From RGEC01 sp964626685 (GTDB taxonomy: Bacteria; Bacteroidota; Bacteroidia; NS11-12g; UBA955): a stretch of 32,872 nucleotides of DNA. The notes beneath the pieces were generated by a model. It was not told where the DNA came from and did not search any database. It worked only from the letters and a program-made list of their open reading frames with translations. The translations under genes and the position numbers were made by a program. This document shows, one piece after another, positions 7,638 through 14,357 of this stretch (positions within the stretch are counted from its first letter, which is position 1; the number at the start of each line of letters is the position of its first letter). The DNA lies in NCBI GenBank assembly GCA_964626685.1, contig CAZVJY010000018.1, positions 1 through 32,872 of the forward strand, given 5' to 3'.

Positions 7638-8982
7638 GAAAATCCTCGGGCTTCAATCCGCCAAGATTGCCACTGCTCATTAATAAAATCACATTCTTAC
7701 GGGTATTGTTTATAGCGGTAACTACCTCCTTTTGCAACACTTCCGGCTGGTTATATTCCGTGCAGTTTTCTATTTGTGCAGAAATGTAACCATACTCCGG
7801 AACCGGCATTCGTTTCAGTTCAAATACATGAGGATCGTAAAGAACAAAAGCATTGTCGGCAGGTGAAAGCGTTCCACGATACCCCGGTAAAAAATCGGGT
7901 TGCAGGCTGCTATATGTGTGCAATTCAAAAACCGCTATGAAATTATCATGGGGAAATTGTTCACGTACAGCCTGCACCGTTGCCTTTACCTTACTGGGGG
8001 CATGGGCAAAATCGCGGTAAATAATGGCATTTTCAGACTCATATACTTTTTCAAGACGTTTGGCTGTGCCGGAAAACGACTGCATGGCAGTCCAGAAGCG
8101 ATGGGCGCCAATACCCAGTTCGGCTGCCAAAAGTGCGACTCCGGCAGCATTTTGCAGGTTGTGGCGTCCAAAAATATTGAGCTGATAATCCATTCCATCA
8201 ATATGCACAATACAACCTTCAGCATTGGAGGTAAAGGCAGGTTCCCGGTAGGGTTGATTTGAAAACGCACTGTTTAGGGCCAGCTTTTCAAGATCCTGGT
8301 CTCCTGCGAACCAAAACCAGCGTGCTCCGGGCTGAAGCGTATTCAGGAAGATATCAAACTGCGATATATAATTCTCGAAAGTAGGGAAAACATTGACATG
8401 GTCCCAGGCAACACCGGTAAGCATGGCCAGATGTGGCTTATAAACATGAAATTTGGGAACCGGATGCAGTGCCGATGTGAGGTATTCATCTCCTTCAATC
8501 ACCATCAGTGGCGCATCGCTGAGTTTTACCATGCGTTCAAATCCGGGAAGTTGGGAACCTACCAGGTAGTCAAATTCAAGCCCGCAGGTTTTCAACACAT
8601 GCATCAGCATGGCTGTGGAAGTGGTTTTTCCGTGGCTACCACCAATAACAACTCTCTTTTTGTTTTCGGCATGGCGGAATACAAATTCCGGAAAAGAATA
8701 AATCGGCAAACCCAGCTGCTGTGCCTTTAAAAGTTCAGGATTATCGGAACGCGCATGCATACCGAGAATGATGCCATCAAGATTTTCATGCACTTTCTCG
8801 GGAAACCAGCCAAAGGTGTCGGGCAGCAAACCGGCAGCCTGCAACCTGCTTTTCGCCGGATCAAAAATTTCATCATCACTGCCGGTAATGCAATGACCAT
8901 GAGCCTGAAGTTCCAATGCCATATTGTGCATAACAGCACCTCCAATGGCAATTACATGATAAGACCGGATTTTTTCATCCAT
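7627..8982 (-). CDS. mpl: UDP-N-acetylmuramate:L-Ala-gamma-D-Glu-meso-DAP ligase
   Basis: Mpl attaches the recycled tripeptide L-Ala-gamma-D-Glu-meso-DAP directly to UDP-MurNAc with ATP, returning murein peptides to peptidoglycan synthesis; cytosolic. At 451 aa it is close to the E. coli enzyme. The N-terminal UDP-binding Rossmann-like domain begins with YHVIAIGGAVMHNMALEL. The Mur-ligase P-loop is VVIGGSHGKTTS with K119. Then follow EGDEYLTSA and the C-terminal RDFAHAPSKVKATVQAVRE segment. The MHNMA variant and the EGDEY sequence fit Mpl rather than MurC. It has its own TAGTTTTG promoter element 8 nt before the ATG. Pairing with the NagZ-like fusion on the other strand makes a peptidoglycan-recycling neighbourhood. 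Confidence 0.93.
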   Translation of the reverse strand: MDEKIRSYHVIAIGGAVMHNMALELQAHGHCITGSDDEIFDPAKSRLQAAGLLPDTFGWFPEKVHENLDGIILGMHARSDNPELLKAQQLGLPIYSFPEFVFRHAENKKRVVIGGSHGKTTSTAMLMHVLKTCGLEFDYLVGSQLPGFERMVKLSDAPLMVIEGDEYLTSALHPVPKFHVYKPHLAMLTGVAWDHVNVFPTFENYISQFDIFLNTLQPGARWFWFAGDQDLEKLALNSAFSNQPYREPAFTSNAEGCIVHIDGMDYQLNIFGRHNLQNAAGVALLAAELGIGAHRFWTAMQSFSGTAKRLEKVYESENAIIYRDFAHAPSKVKATVQAVREQFPHDNFIAVFELHTYSSLQPDFLPGYRGTLSPADNAFVLYDPHVFELKRMPVPEYGYISAQIENCTEYNQPEVLQKEVVTAINNTRKNVILLMSSGNLGGLKPEDFLKV

Positions 8983-8990
8983 AACAACAT

Positions 8991-8998
8991 CAAAACTA
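8991..8998 (-). promoter_or_regulatory. Putative -7 element of mpl (TAGTTTTG)
   Basis: Exact TAnnTTTG match on the minus strand, separated by 8 nt from the mpl ATG. It would give a leader of only a few bases. No convincing -33 element is visible. Confidence 0.45.
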
Positions 8999-9042
8999 CA
9001 CGCTTGGGATTATTGTGCGGGAACGCGAGTTATTCACAATAG

Positions 9043-9072
9043 TTGATGATTGCATTATTTGATTTATTTTTG
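9043..9072 (+). promoter_or_regulatory. Promoter of the DUF962 gene (TTG, 19-nt spacer, TATTTTTG)
   Basis: TTG at 9043-9045 and TATTTTTG at 9065-9072 are separated by 19 nt, matching the Bacteroidota -33/-7 arrangement. The -7 box ends 6 nt before the ATG at 9079. An upstream in-frame start at 9043 would lie inside the promoter, which argues for 9079. Confidence 0.6.
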
Positions 9073-9078
9073 ATTGAT

Positions 9079-9573
9079 ATGACTAGGCTATCAAACCTGC
9101 TGACTGAATATGGTAAGAGCCATACAAATCTGCTCAATAAGCGAATTCATTTCATCTGTGTTCCCGCTATTTTCTGGTCGGTTTGCGCACTGTTACACTG
9201 CGTAAAATGGAACACAATTGCACCACCATTTCTCAATGGCCTGGACTTTCCGGTATTGCTTGCTGTATTGTTTTATTACTTTAGGCTATCGCCTGTTCTT
9301 TCACTCGGCTTTGTTATATGGGGCGGTGTTTGTATTACCGTGTGCGGCATTGTTGAGACGCGAACTACATCACTCTTTACTGTAGCTCTGGTTACCTTTA
9401 GCATTGCATGGGCAGGTCAGTTTTATGGCCACCATAAAGAGGGCAAAAAACCTTCATTCCTGAAAGACCTGCAGTTTCTGCTGATCGGGCCTGCCTGGAT
9501 TATGCATTTTATATACAACAAGCTAGGTTTAAGCATTGAATCTGATGGTTTGAAAAGCAACACAAATCCGTGA
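9079..9573 (+). CDS. DUF962/Mpo1-like integral membrane protein
   Basis: A 164-aa protein with about four hydrophobic segments (HFICVPAIFWSVCALLHCV, FPVLLAVLFYYF, LGFVIWGGVCITVCGI, TVALVTFSIAWAGQFY). The family pattern is clear: YGKSHTNLLNKRIHFICVP near the start and GQFYGHHKEGKKPSFLKD near the C-terminus, with conserved histidines as probable iron ligands. Yeast Mpo1 of this family is an Fe(II)-dependent dioxygenase that shortens 2-hydroxy fatty acids; bacterial members are mostly uncharacterised. A related inner-membrane lipid role is therefore inference. The start at 9079 is preferred over 9043 because the promoter covers the first 12 codons of the longer frame. It is divergent from mpl and ends 36 nt before etfB, which has its own promoter element. 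Confidence 0.82.
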   Translation: MTRLSNLLTEYGKSHTNLLNKRIHFICVPAIFWSVCALLHCVKWNTIAPPFLNGLDFPVLLAVLFYYFRLSPVLSLGFVIWGGVCITVCGIVETRTTSLFTVALVTFSIAWAGQFYGHHKEGKKPSFLKDLQFLLIGPAWIMHFIYNKLGLSIESDGLKSNTNP

Positions 9574-9582
9574 TAAATTGCT

Positions 9583-9590
9583 TACTTTTG
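9583..9590 (+). promoter_or_regulatory. Putative -7 element of the etfBA operon (TACTTTTG)
   Basis: Exact TAnnTTTG match ending 19 nt before the etfB ATG at 9610, in the short gap after the DUF962 stop. A good -33 element is not evident. Confidence 0.5.
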
Positions 9591-9609
9591 CACATCTTTA
9601 AAAGCATCT

Positions 9610-10347
9610 ATGAAAGTTCTGGTTTGCATGAGCGTGGTGCCGGACACCACCACCAAAATCACCTTCACAAATAACGATACATCCTTCAACACCCAAGGAG
9701 TACAGTTCATTATGAATCCTTACGATGAGCTGGCACTGACCCAAGCGCTGGATTTAGCAGAGCCCGCAGGAGGAACTGTTACCATTCTCCATGTAGGCCT
9801 TGCTGATGCTGAACCTGCAATTCGTAAAGCACTGAGTATGGGGGCTACGGATGCCGTGCGCATCAATGCCCATCCAACCGATTCACAGTTTGTGGCCGAG
9901 CAGATTGCCGCTTTTGCCAAAGACAAAGGGTATGATTTTATCCTTACCGGCAGAGAAAGCATTGATTACAATGGGGGTGCCGTTTGCGGTTTGCTTGGAG
10001 CCATGCTGAATATTCCCAGCATCAATGTTATTACACAGCTGAATGTTTCAGGTGGCACAGCAACCATAGAGCGTGATATTGACGGCGGAAGAGAAACTGT
10101 GAGCAGCAGCTTGCCTTTCGTGGCCAGCGCTCAAAAAGACCTTTGCGAGCCCCGCATTCCCAACATGCGCGGAATTATGGCCGCCAGGACCAAGCCATTA
10201 CAGGTGATAGAGCCCGTATCTGTTTCCAAGCATGTGTCCTATGAGAAATTTGAACTGCCGCAACCCAAACAGGGCGTGAGAATGATCAGTGCAGACAACC
10301 CTGAAGAATTGTTACATTTGTTAAGAAACGAAGCTAAAGTAATCTAA
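9610..10347 (+). CDS. etfB: Electron transfer flavoprotein subunit beta
   Basis: 245 aa, the normal size for the small ETF subunit, which binds AMP and pairs with EtfA to carry electrons from acyl-CoA and other dehydrogenases to the quinone pool; cytosolic. It opens MKVLVCMSVVPDTTTKI. It contains MNPYDELALTQALDLAEPAGGTV, then GATDAVRIN, and the adenine-binding segment ILTGRESIDYNGGAVCGLLG. DIDGGRETVSSSLPFV and EPRIPNMRGIMAARTKPL are further family landmarks. etfA follows after 12 nt, so the two subunits are co-transcribed. It looks intact. No acyl-CoA dehydrogenase or ETF:quinone oxidoreductase lies in the window. Confidence 0.95.
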   Translation: MKVLVCMSVVPDTTTKITFTNNDTSFNTQGVQFIMNPYDELALTQALDLAEPAGGTVTILHVGLADAEPAIRKALSMGATDAVRINAHPTDSQFVAEQIAAFAKDKGYDFILTGRESIDYNGGAVCGLLGAMLNIPSINVITQLNVSGGTATIERDIDGGRETVSSSLPFVASAQKDLCEPRIPNMRGIMAARTKPLQVIEPVSVSKHVSYEKFELPQPKQGVRMISADNPEELLHLLRNEAKVI

Positions 10348-10359
10348 AACCACTCTGAT

Positions 10360-11322
10360 ATGTCAGTTATCGTATTCGCAGAAACCCGCGACCAACAATA
10401 CAAGAAATCCACACTTGAAGCTGTTTCATTTGGAAAAGAAGTAGCTCAGAAAACCGGCGGCAAAGTTATTGCTGTAAGTATGGGCAGCGCTTCAGACCCT
10501 GCCATGCTGGGTAATTATGGTGCAGATGAGGTCATAACCCTTCACGGTGCTGAATTTTCCACTTTCAGCCCGGAAGTTTATGCAGCGGGCTTTGCAGAGG
10601 TATGCAAGGCACATGGCGGAAAAAGCATTATCATTTCCAACACCTACAGTGGGAAAAGCCTGGCAAGCCGTGTTGCTGTATTACTTGGGGCCTCGCTGGC
10701 TACCAATGTGGTAGATTACCCTGATACTGCATCCGGATTTCGTGTTAAACGAGGTGTATTCAGTGGCAAGGCCTTCGCCTTTATGGAAATGAATTCCGAA
10801 GTAAAGGTTATCGCCATTACCCCAAACTCGGTTGAGATTAAAACCTATGGCAACAGCGCTGCCGTTTCGGCTCAACAGCCTGCCAACTTGCCTCCTTCTG
10901 CTACACGCATTGAAAGCACGCAAACAGTGAGTGGAAAAGTTCCTCTCACGGAAGCAGAAGTAGTTGTATCTGCCGGCCGCGGTATGAAAGGCCCCGAAAA
11001 CTGGCACATGGTGGAAGAACTGGCGACCGCACTGGGTGCAGCAACAGCCTGTTCTAAACCAGTAAGCGATATGCACTGGCGTCCTCACAGTGAGCATGTT
11101 GGACAGACAGGTATTACCATTAAGCCCAACTTGTACATTGCCATAGGTATCAGCGGTGCCATTCAGCATCTTGCAGGTGTAAGCAGCAGTAAGGTTATTG
11201 TTGTGATAAACAAGGATGCAGAAGCCCCTTTCTTCAAGGCTGCTGACTACGGTATCGTTGGAGATGCATTTGATGTTTTGCCTAAGCTGATACAGGCAGC
11301 AAAAGCTACCGCAGCAAGCTAA
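10360..11322 (+). CDS. etfA: Electron transfer flavoprotein subunit alpha
   Basis: 320-aa FAD-binding ETF subunit. The N-terminal half has ETF-fold segments (SFGKEVAQKTGGKVIAVSMG, SNTYSGKSLASRVAVLLGA). The C-terminal FAD domain begins at about residue 195 with AEVVVSAGRGMKGPENW, continues with WRPHSEHVGQTGITIKP, and carries the subunit signature YIAIGISGAIQHLAGVSSS followed by VVINKDAEAPFFKAADYG. All expected FAD contacts (RG, SEHVGQTG, SGAIQH, NKD) are present, so the protein should be functional. It sits 12 nt after etfB and 3 nt before the bifunctional-nuclease gene, in one operon. Confidence 0.96.
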   Translation: MSVIVFAETRDQQYKKSTLEAVSFGKEVAQKTGGKVIAVSMGSASDPAMLGNYGADEVITLHGAEFSTFSPEVYAAGFAEVCKAHGGKSIIISNTYSGKSLASRVAVLLGASLATNVVDYPDTASGFRVKRGVFSGKAFAFMEMNSEVKVIAITPNSVEIKTYGNSAAVSAQQPANLPPSATRIESTQTVSGKVPLTEAEVVVSAGRGMKGPENWHMVEELATALGAATACSKPVSDMHWRPHSEHVGQTGITIKPNLYIAIGISGAIQHLAGVSSSKVIVVINKDAEAPFFKAADYGIVGDAFDVLPKLIQAAKATAAS

Positions 11323-11325
11323 TCC

Positions 11326-11928
11326 ATGAGCGCAAAAACCGCCCTGCATATTGTTTCTATTCTACCAGCACATTCACATGGAGCCTATACCCTGGTACTC
11401 GGGGAAGAAGGTGGAAATAGAAGACTACCGGTGTTGATTGGCGCTTTTGAAGCCCAGGCCATAGCCATGGAGATTGAAGGCATTAAACCCAGCCGCCCTC
11501 TCACCCATGACTTATTTGTTCAGGCCATGCAATCACTGGAAGTTGAAGTCGAGGAGGTAATGATTACCGACTTACAGGAAGGTATCTTTTTTTCCAAAAT
11601 ACGCTGTAAAAAAGGATTAGACTTCTTCGAACTTGACAGCCGAACCAGCGATGCCATTGCATTGGCAGTGAAATTTCGCTGCCCAATTTTTGTAAAACCA
11701 GGCATCATGGATGAAGCTGCCTATGAAGGTGACAAAATGGAAACAGAAACCCTTGACAGCCCAGGCCGAATGGCGCACGAAGAGCTGATTCCGGGTTCAA
11801 AATCCCACGCAGGCCTGGAAGAACATGACCTCGAAGAACTAGAAGCCATGCTGGAAGATGCCATCCGCGATGAAGACTATACCCGGGCGGCAAAAATCAG
11901 GGATGAAATTAAAAAAAGGAATAAATAA
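11326..11928 (+). CDS. Bifunctional nuclease domain (DUF151) protein with C-terminal UVR motif
   Basis: 200 aa. Residues 5-135 form the BFN/DUF151 domain: LPVLIGAFEAQAIAMEIEG, RPLTHDLFVQAMQSL, FELDSRTSDAIALAVKFRCPIFV. After an acidic linker, residues 167-199 (DLEELEAMLEDAIRDEDYTR and KIRDEIKKR) form a UvrB/UvrC-type UVR helical hairpin, a protein-protein interaction motif. Plant and thermophile members of the BFN family have been described as nucleases, but the bacterial role is unsettled. The protein starts 3 nt after etfA and overlaps the next gene by 26 nt, so it is translated from the etf transcript. It is a common Bacteroidota architecture; a link to flavoprotein function is suggested only by gene order. 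Confidence 0.9.
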   Translation: MSAKTALHIVSILPAHSHGAYTLVLGEEGGNRRLPVLIGAFEAQAIAMEIEGIKPSRPLTHDLFVQAMQSLEVEVEEVMITDLQEGIFFSKIRCKKGLDFFELDSRTSDAIALAVKFRCPIFVKPGIMDEAAYEGDKMETETLDSPGRMAHEELIPGSKSHAGLEEHDLEELEAMLEDAIRDEDYTRAAKIRDEIKKRNK

Positions 11929-12319
11929 TCCCCTCATTTACGCCTCAGTTTTGCTCAGTTACTTCTGTGCAGGGTTTGGTAATTTCAACCCATTTCCCGT
12001 TAAAAAACTCAATGGCGTTTGGCAATATAAAGCTATTTACAAAAACAAAACCCGCGTTTTAACCCCGGAAGAAGGAGACACTATGCTTCTTGACATAAAG
12101 AACTCGCGGTTTCACTACAAGATTAAATCGCTTAATAAAGATATTGGTGGAATTTTCAGGATGAAAACGGTTCCAATTGACAGTTCTCCCTATAAAAAAG
12201 CCCTGGAGTTCCAATACCCAAACAACAATAAACGCATCTTTAACATCATGTTGCTGACCGATAGTTTAGTGATTCGCGAAGGCAACACCACTTTTCACTA
12301 CCTAAGAAAAAAACAATGA
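11903..12319 (+). CDS. Small exported lipocalin-like hypothetical protein
   Basis: A 138-aa protein that I do not recognise with certainty. The ATG at 11903 is preferred over 11858 because it places a short Lys-rich start before a hydrophobic stretch (LIYASVLLSYFCAGFG), a plausible signal peptide or anchor. The rest reads as a small beta-rich domain: LNGVWQYKAIYKNKTRVLTP, TMLLDIKNSRFHYKI, FNIMLLTDSLVIREGNTTFHY. The opening G-x-W and the alternating strands resemble small lipocalin-like domains of Bacteroidota. It overlaps the upstream gene by 26 nt and the downstream aminotransferase by 4 nt, so it is translationally linked to both. No binding or catalytic residues can be named. Confidence 0.7.
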   Translation: MKLKKGINNPLIYASVLLSYFCAGFGNFNPFPVKKLNGVWQYKAIYKNKTRVLTPEEGDTMLLDIKNSRFHYKIKSLNKDIGGIFRMKTVPIDSSPYKKALEFQYPNNNKRIFNIMLLTDSLVIREGNTTFHYLRKKQ

Positions 12320-13158
12320 ATATGTACCTGTATCAGGGATTGTGGGTATCTGGAGAAAACCCCCAACTTACATTAAACTCACGTTCTTACCGTTATGGTG
12401 ACGGATTTTTTGAGAGTATGCGCTATGAACAGGGATGTATTCAACATGCAGATCTTCATGAATCCAGGATTCGCAAATCTGCTATGTTGCTAAAAATGGA
12501 TCTTCCGCGGGATTTTAACCTACAAATCCTGGAAACCGATATTAAAGAAATGCTGGATTCTAAAAATGTGGCTTCTGCTTCTGTGCGTTGCACGTTTTTC
12601 AGGGAAGGTGAAGGGCGCTACACGCCTGTGAATCAAAGTACGCAAATCATTACTGAGGTTAGTGATACGAAGTTTCGTGGCTATCCGCTTAATGAAAAGG
12701 GACTGAGCCTGGGCTTATACAGCGAGCTGAGCAAAAATGCCAATTATACCAGTACCATCAAGACCAACAGTGCACTTACCTATGTAATGGCCGGAATACA
12801 TGCTGAAGAAAACAACTGGGATGAGTGCGTAATCATGAATGACAGCGGAAGAATAGCGGAAACGGTATCGAGCAATATTTTTACGGTAAACGGGGAATTC
12901 ATCAACACCCCGCCCCTAAGCGAATACTGCGTAGATGGTGTGATGCGCAAAGTGGTAATGCAGCTTGCCGGAGCCTATGGATATTCGGTTCAGGAAAACC
13001 CAATTACCCTTATTTCGCTGAGTGCGGCTGATGAAATATTTATCAGCAATGCCATCAAAGGAATTCAGTGGGTGGAAACTTTTGGCGGCAAAACATATAA
13101 AAATGCAACGGCGAGAAAACTTTCTGATATGCTTAACAAGCCTTTTGAGAACCGGTAA
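12316..13158 (+). CDS. Class IV PLP aminotransferase (aminodeoxychorismate lyase-like)
   Basis: 280-aa fold-type IV PLP enzyme. It shows SYRYGDGFFESMR (residues 24-36), the PLP lysine K149 in TSTIKTNSALTYVMA, E182 in RIAETVSSNIF and the C-terminal DEIFISNAIKGIQWV. This fold includes 4-amino-4-deoxychorismate lyase (folate synthesis), D-amino acid transaminases and short branched-chain transaminases. The short YGDGFFES segment and the small size fit PabC-like lyases best, but the substrate cannot be decided by eye. An ilvE of the long subgroup is already present at 1718-2773, so a BCAT role is less likely. ATG codons at 12316 and 12322 are both possible; 12316 overlaps the previous stop as ATGA. 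It abuts the convergent DUF486 gene with no gap. Confidence 0.85.
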   Translation: MNMYLYQGLWVSGENPQLTLNSRSYRYGDGFFESMRYEQGCIQHADLHESRIRKSAMLLKMDLPRDFNLQILETDIKEMLDSKNVASASVRCTFFREGEGRYTPVNQSTQIITEVSDTKFRGYPLNEKGLSLGLYSELSKNANYTSTIKTNSALTYVMAGIHAEENNWDECVIMNDSGRIAETVSSNIFTVNGEFINTPPLSEYCVDGVMRKVVMQLAGAYGYSVQENPITLISLSAADEIFISNAIKGIQWVETFGGKTYKNATARKLSDMLNKPFENR

Positions 13159-13530
13159 TCAGGATTTACCGAGTACAAGCCAGATGGCGATAAGCATTAG
13201 GCAGAATGCCAGGGCATAACGCCAGTGAAGTGCTTCACCTTTAAACACAAACATTACCACCAGCGTAAAGATGAGCATGGAAATAACCTCCTGCAACAAT
13301 CTTAACTGGAACATGTCCAGTGAACCACCGGTTTCACGGCTGCCCAGCCGGTTGGCAGGAATCATTAACAGATATTCAAAAAATGCAATTCCCCAGCTGA
13401 ATACAATTATCCCGGCAAGCCCCCATCTGTCCCAGCCCGAAATAGATTTCCATTTCAGATGACCGTACCATGCGAAAGTCATAAAGACATTGGAAATGCT
13501 CAGCAGTATGATGGTGTAAATCGTTCTCAC
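13159..13530 (-). CDS. DUF486 / DMT-family small membrane protein
   Basis: 123 aa with four transmembrane segments (IYTIILLSISNVFMTFAWYG, LAGIIVFSWGIAFFEYLLMI, EVISMLIFTLVVMFVF, ALAFCLMLIAIWLVLG). The loop motif PANRLGSRETGGSLDMFQLR and WYGHLK in the first helix are characteristic of DUF486, a widespread family related to small four-helix drug/metabolite transporters. Substrate is unknown; it probably acts as a homodimer in the inner membrane, as four-helix relatives do. It overlaps the upstream outer-membrane-protein gene by 4 nt and is the last gene of the pruA operon. Its stop abuts the stop of the plus-strand aminotransferase. Confidence 0.88.
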   Translation of the reverse strand: MRTIYTIILLSISNVFMTFAWYGHLKWKSISGWDRWGLAGIIVFSWGIAFFEYLLMIPANRLGSRETGGSLDMFQLRLLQEVISMLIFTLVVMFVFKGEALHWRYALAFCLMLIAIWLVLGKS

Positions 13531-14357
13531 CTTATTTTATTAAGATAAAATGAAATACCCATTTTTAGGGCCACATAAGATAAGGGCTCATTATAGGCGG
13601 TGGTTTCCATGGGCAAATCAGGATTAAAGCCAGACAGGGACGGGTCATTGATGTTCCCTTTTTCGCTGATTTGTTTATTCGTTAAATACATCATTTCTCT
13701 TTGAGAAACCAATATTGCCGGATCCTTTGAAATCAATTTACGACTTTTTCTTTGTGCAGAAATCCACCCGGCACTTACACCCACAAAAAAGGTTGAACGT
13801 CCGTTTGTCCACACAGAGAAATTCTGATGAATACGAATGCCTGGGCCCCACCGGTAAGCAATCTCACGGCGCTCTTCCAGTAAAACCGACGTTGTTATGG
13901 TTTGCTGTAATTCCACCCCATTCATATAAACAGGCAATAGCAATGTAAAACCGGTGGAGCTGTTTACGTTTTTTATTCTAAATTCCAGTGACACCCCAAA
14001 ATCGGCAGTAATTGTGTTGTGATTTATTGCGGAAAATGTAGGATAATTGGGATATTGGGTAGATAAAATGGTTCCCGACCGACTTTTTAGGTTTGACATG
14101 CCGGCAGAAAAAGCCACATTCAGACTGTCAGGACGAAAGGTATAACCTGTAGAAATGGTATAACCACCTAGCGTATAGGGAATTGCAATTGCCTCTGCAA
14201 CATTAGTTTGTACAATTTCTAGTGGTGATAAGGCGGACCTATTTACACCAAATCGGTACTCGGCTGCTCCATACCACTGCGAAAAAAGTTTATTCGGGAA
14301 AAAGCCAACCGTGGCTGTTAATGCCAGGCATAAACAATATTTCCCGATTGCATGCAT
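13527..14357 (-). CDS. Predicted outer-membrane beta-barrel protein, unknown function
   Basis: 276 aa, not assigned to a named family. The first ~26 residues form a signal peptide (KYCLCLALTATVGFFP, ending LFSQ before WYGAAEYRFGV). The rest shows alternating amphipathic strands with aromatic ends (GGYTISTGYTFRPDSLNVAFSAG, ADFGVSLEFRI, TFFVGVSAGWISA) and ends YVALKMGISFYLNKIR, as expected of an 8-12-stranded barrel. It starts directly after the pruA stop (TAA then ATG, no gap) and overlaps DUF486 by 4 nt. Whether it serves proline/glutamate metabolism or only shares the transcript is open. Confidence 0.7.
   Translation of the reverse strand: MHAIGKYCLCLALTATVGFFPNKLFSQWYGAAEYRFGVNRSALSPLEIVQTNVAEAIAIPYTLGGYTISTGYTFRPDSLNVAFSAGMSNLKSRSGTILSTQYPNYPTFSAINHNTITADFGVSLEFRIKNVNSSTGFTLLLPVYMNGVELQQTITTSVLLEERREIAYRWGPGIRIHQNFSVWTNGRSTFFVGVSAGWISAQRKSRKLISKDPAILVSQREMMYLTNKQISEKGNINDPSLSGFNPDLPMETTAYNEPLSYVALKMGISFYLNKIR

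Noticed and set aside
10681..11349. Minus-strand 222-codon open frame
   Set aside because: Antisense to etfA and the start of the BFN gene, both clearly coding.
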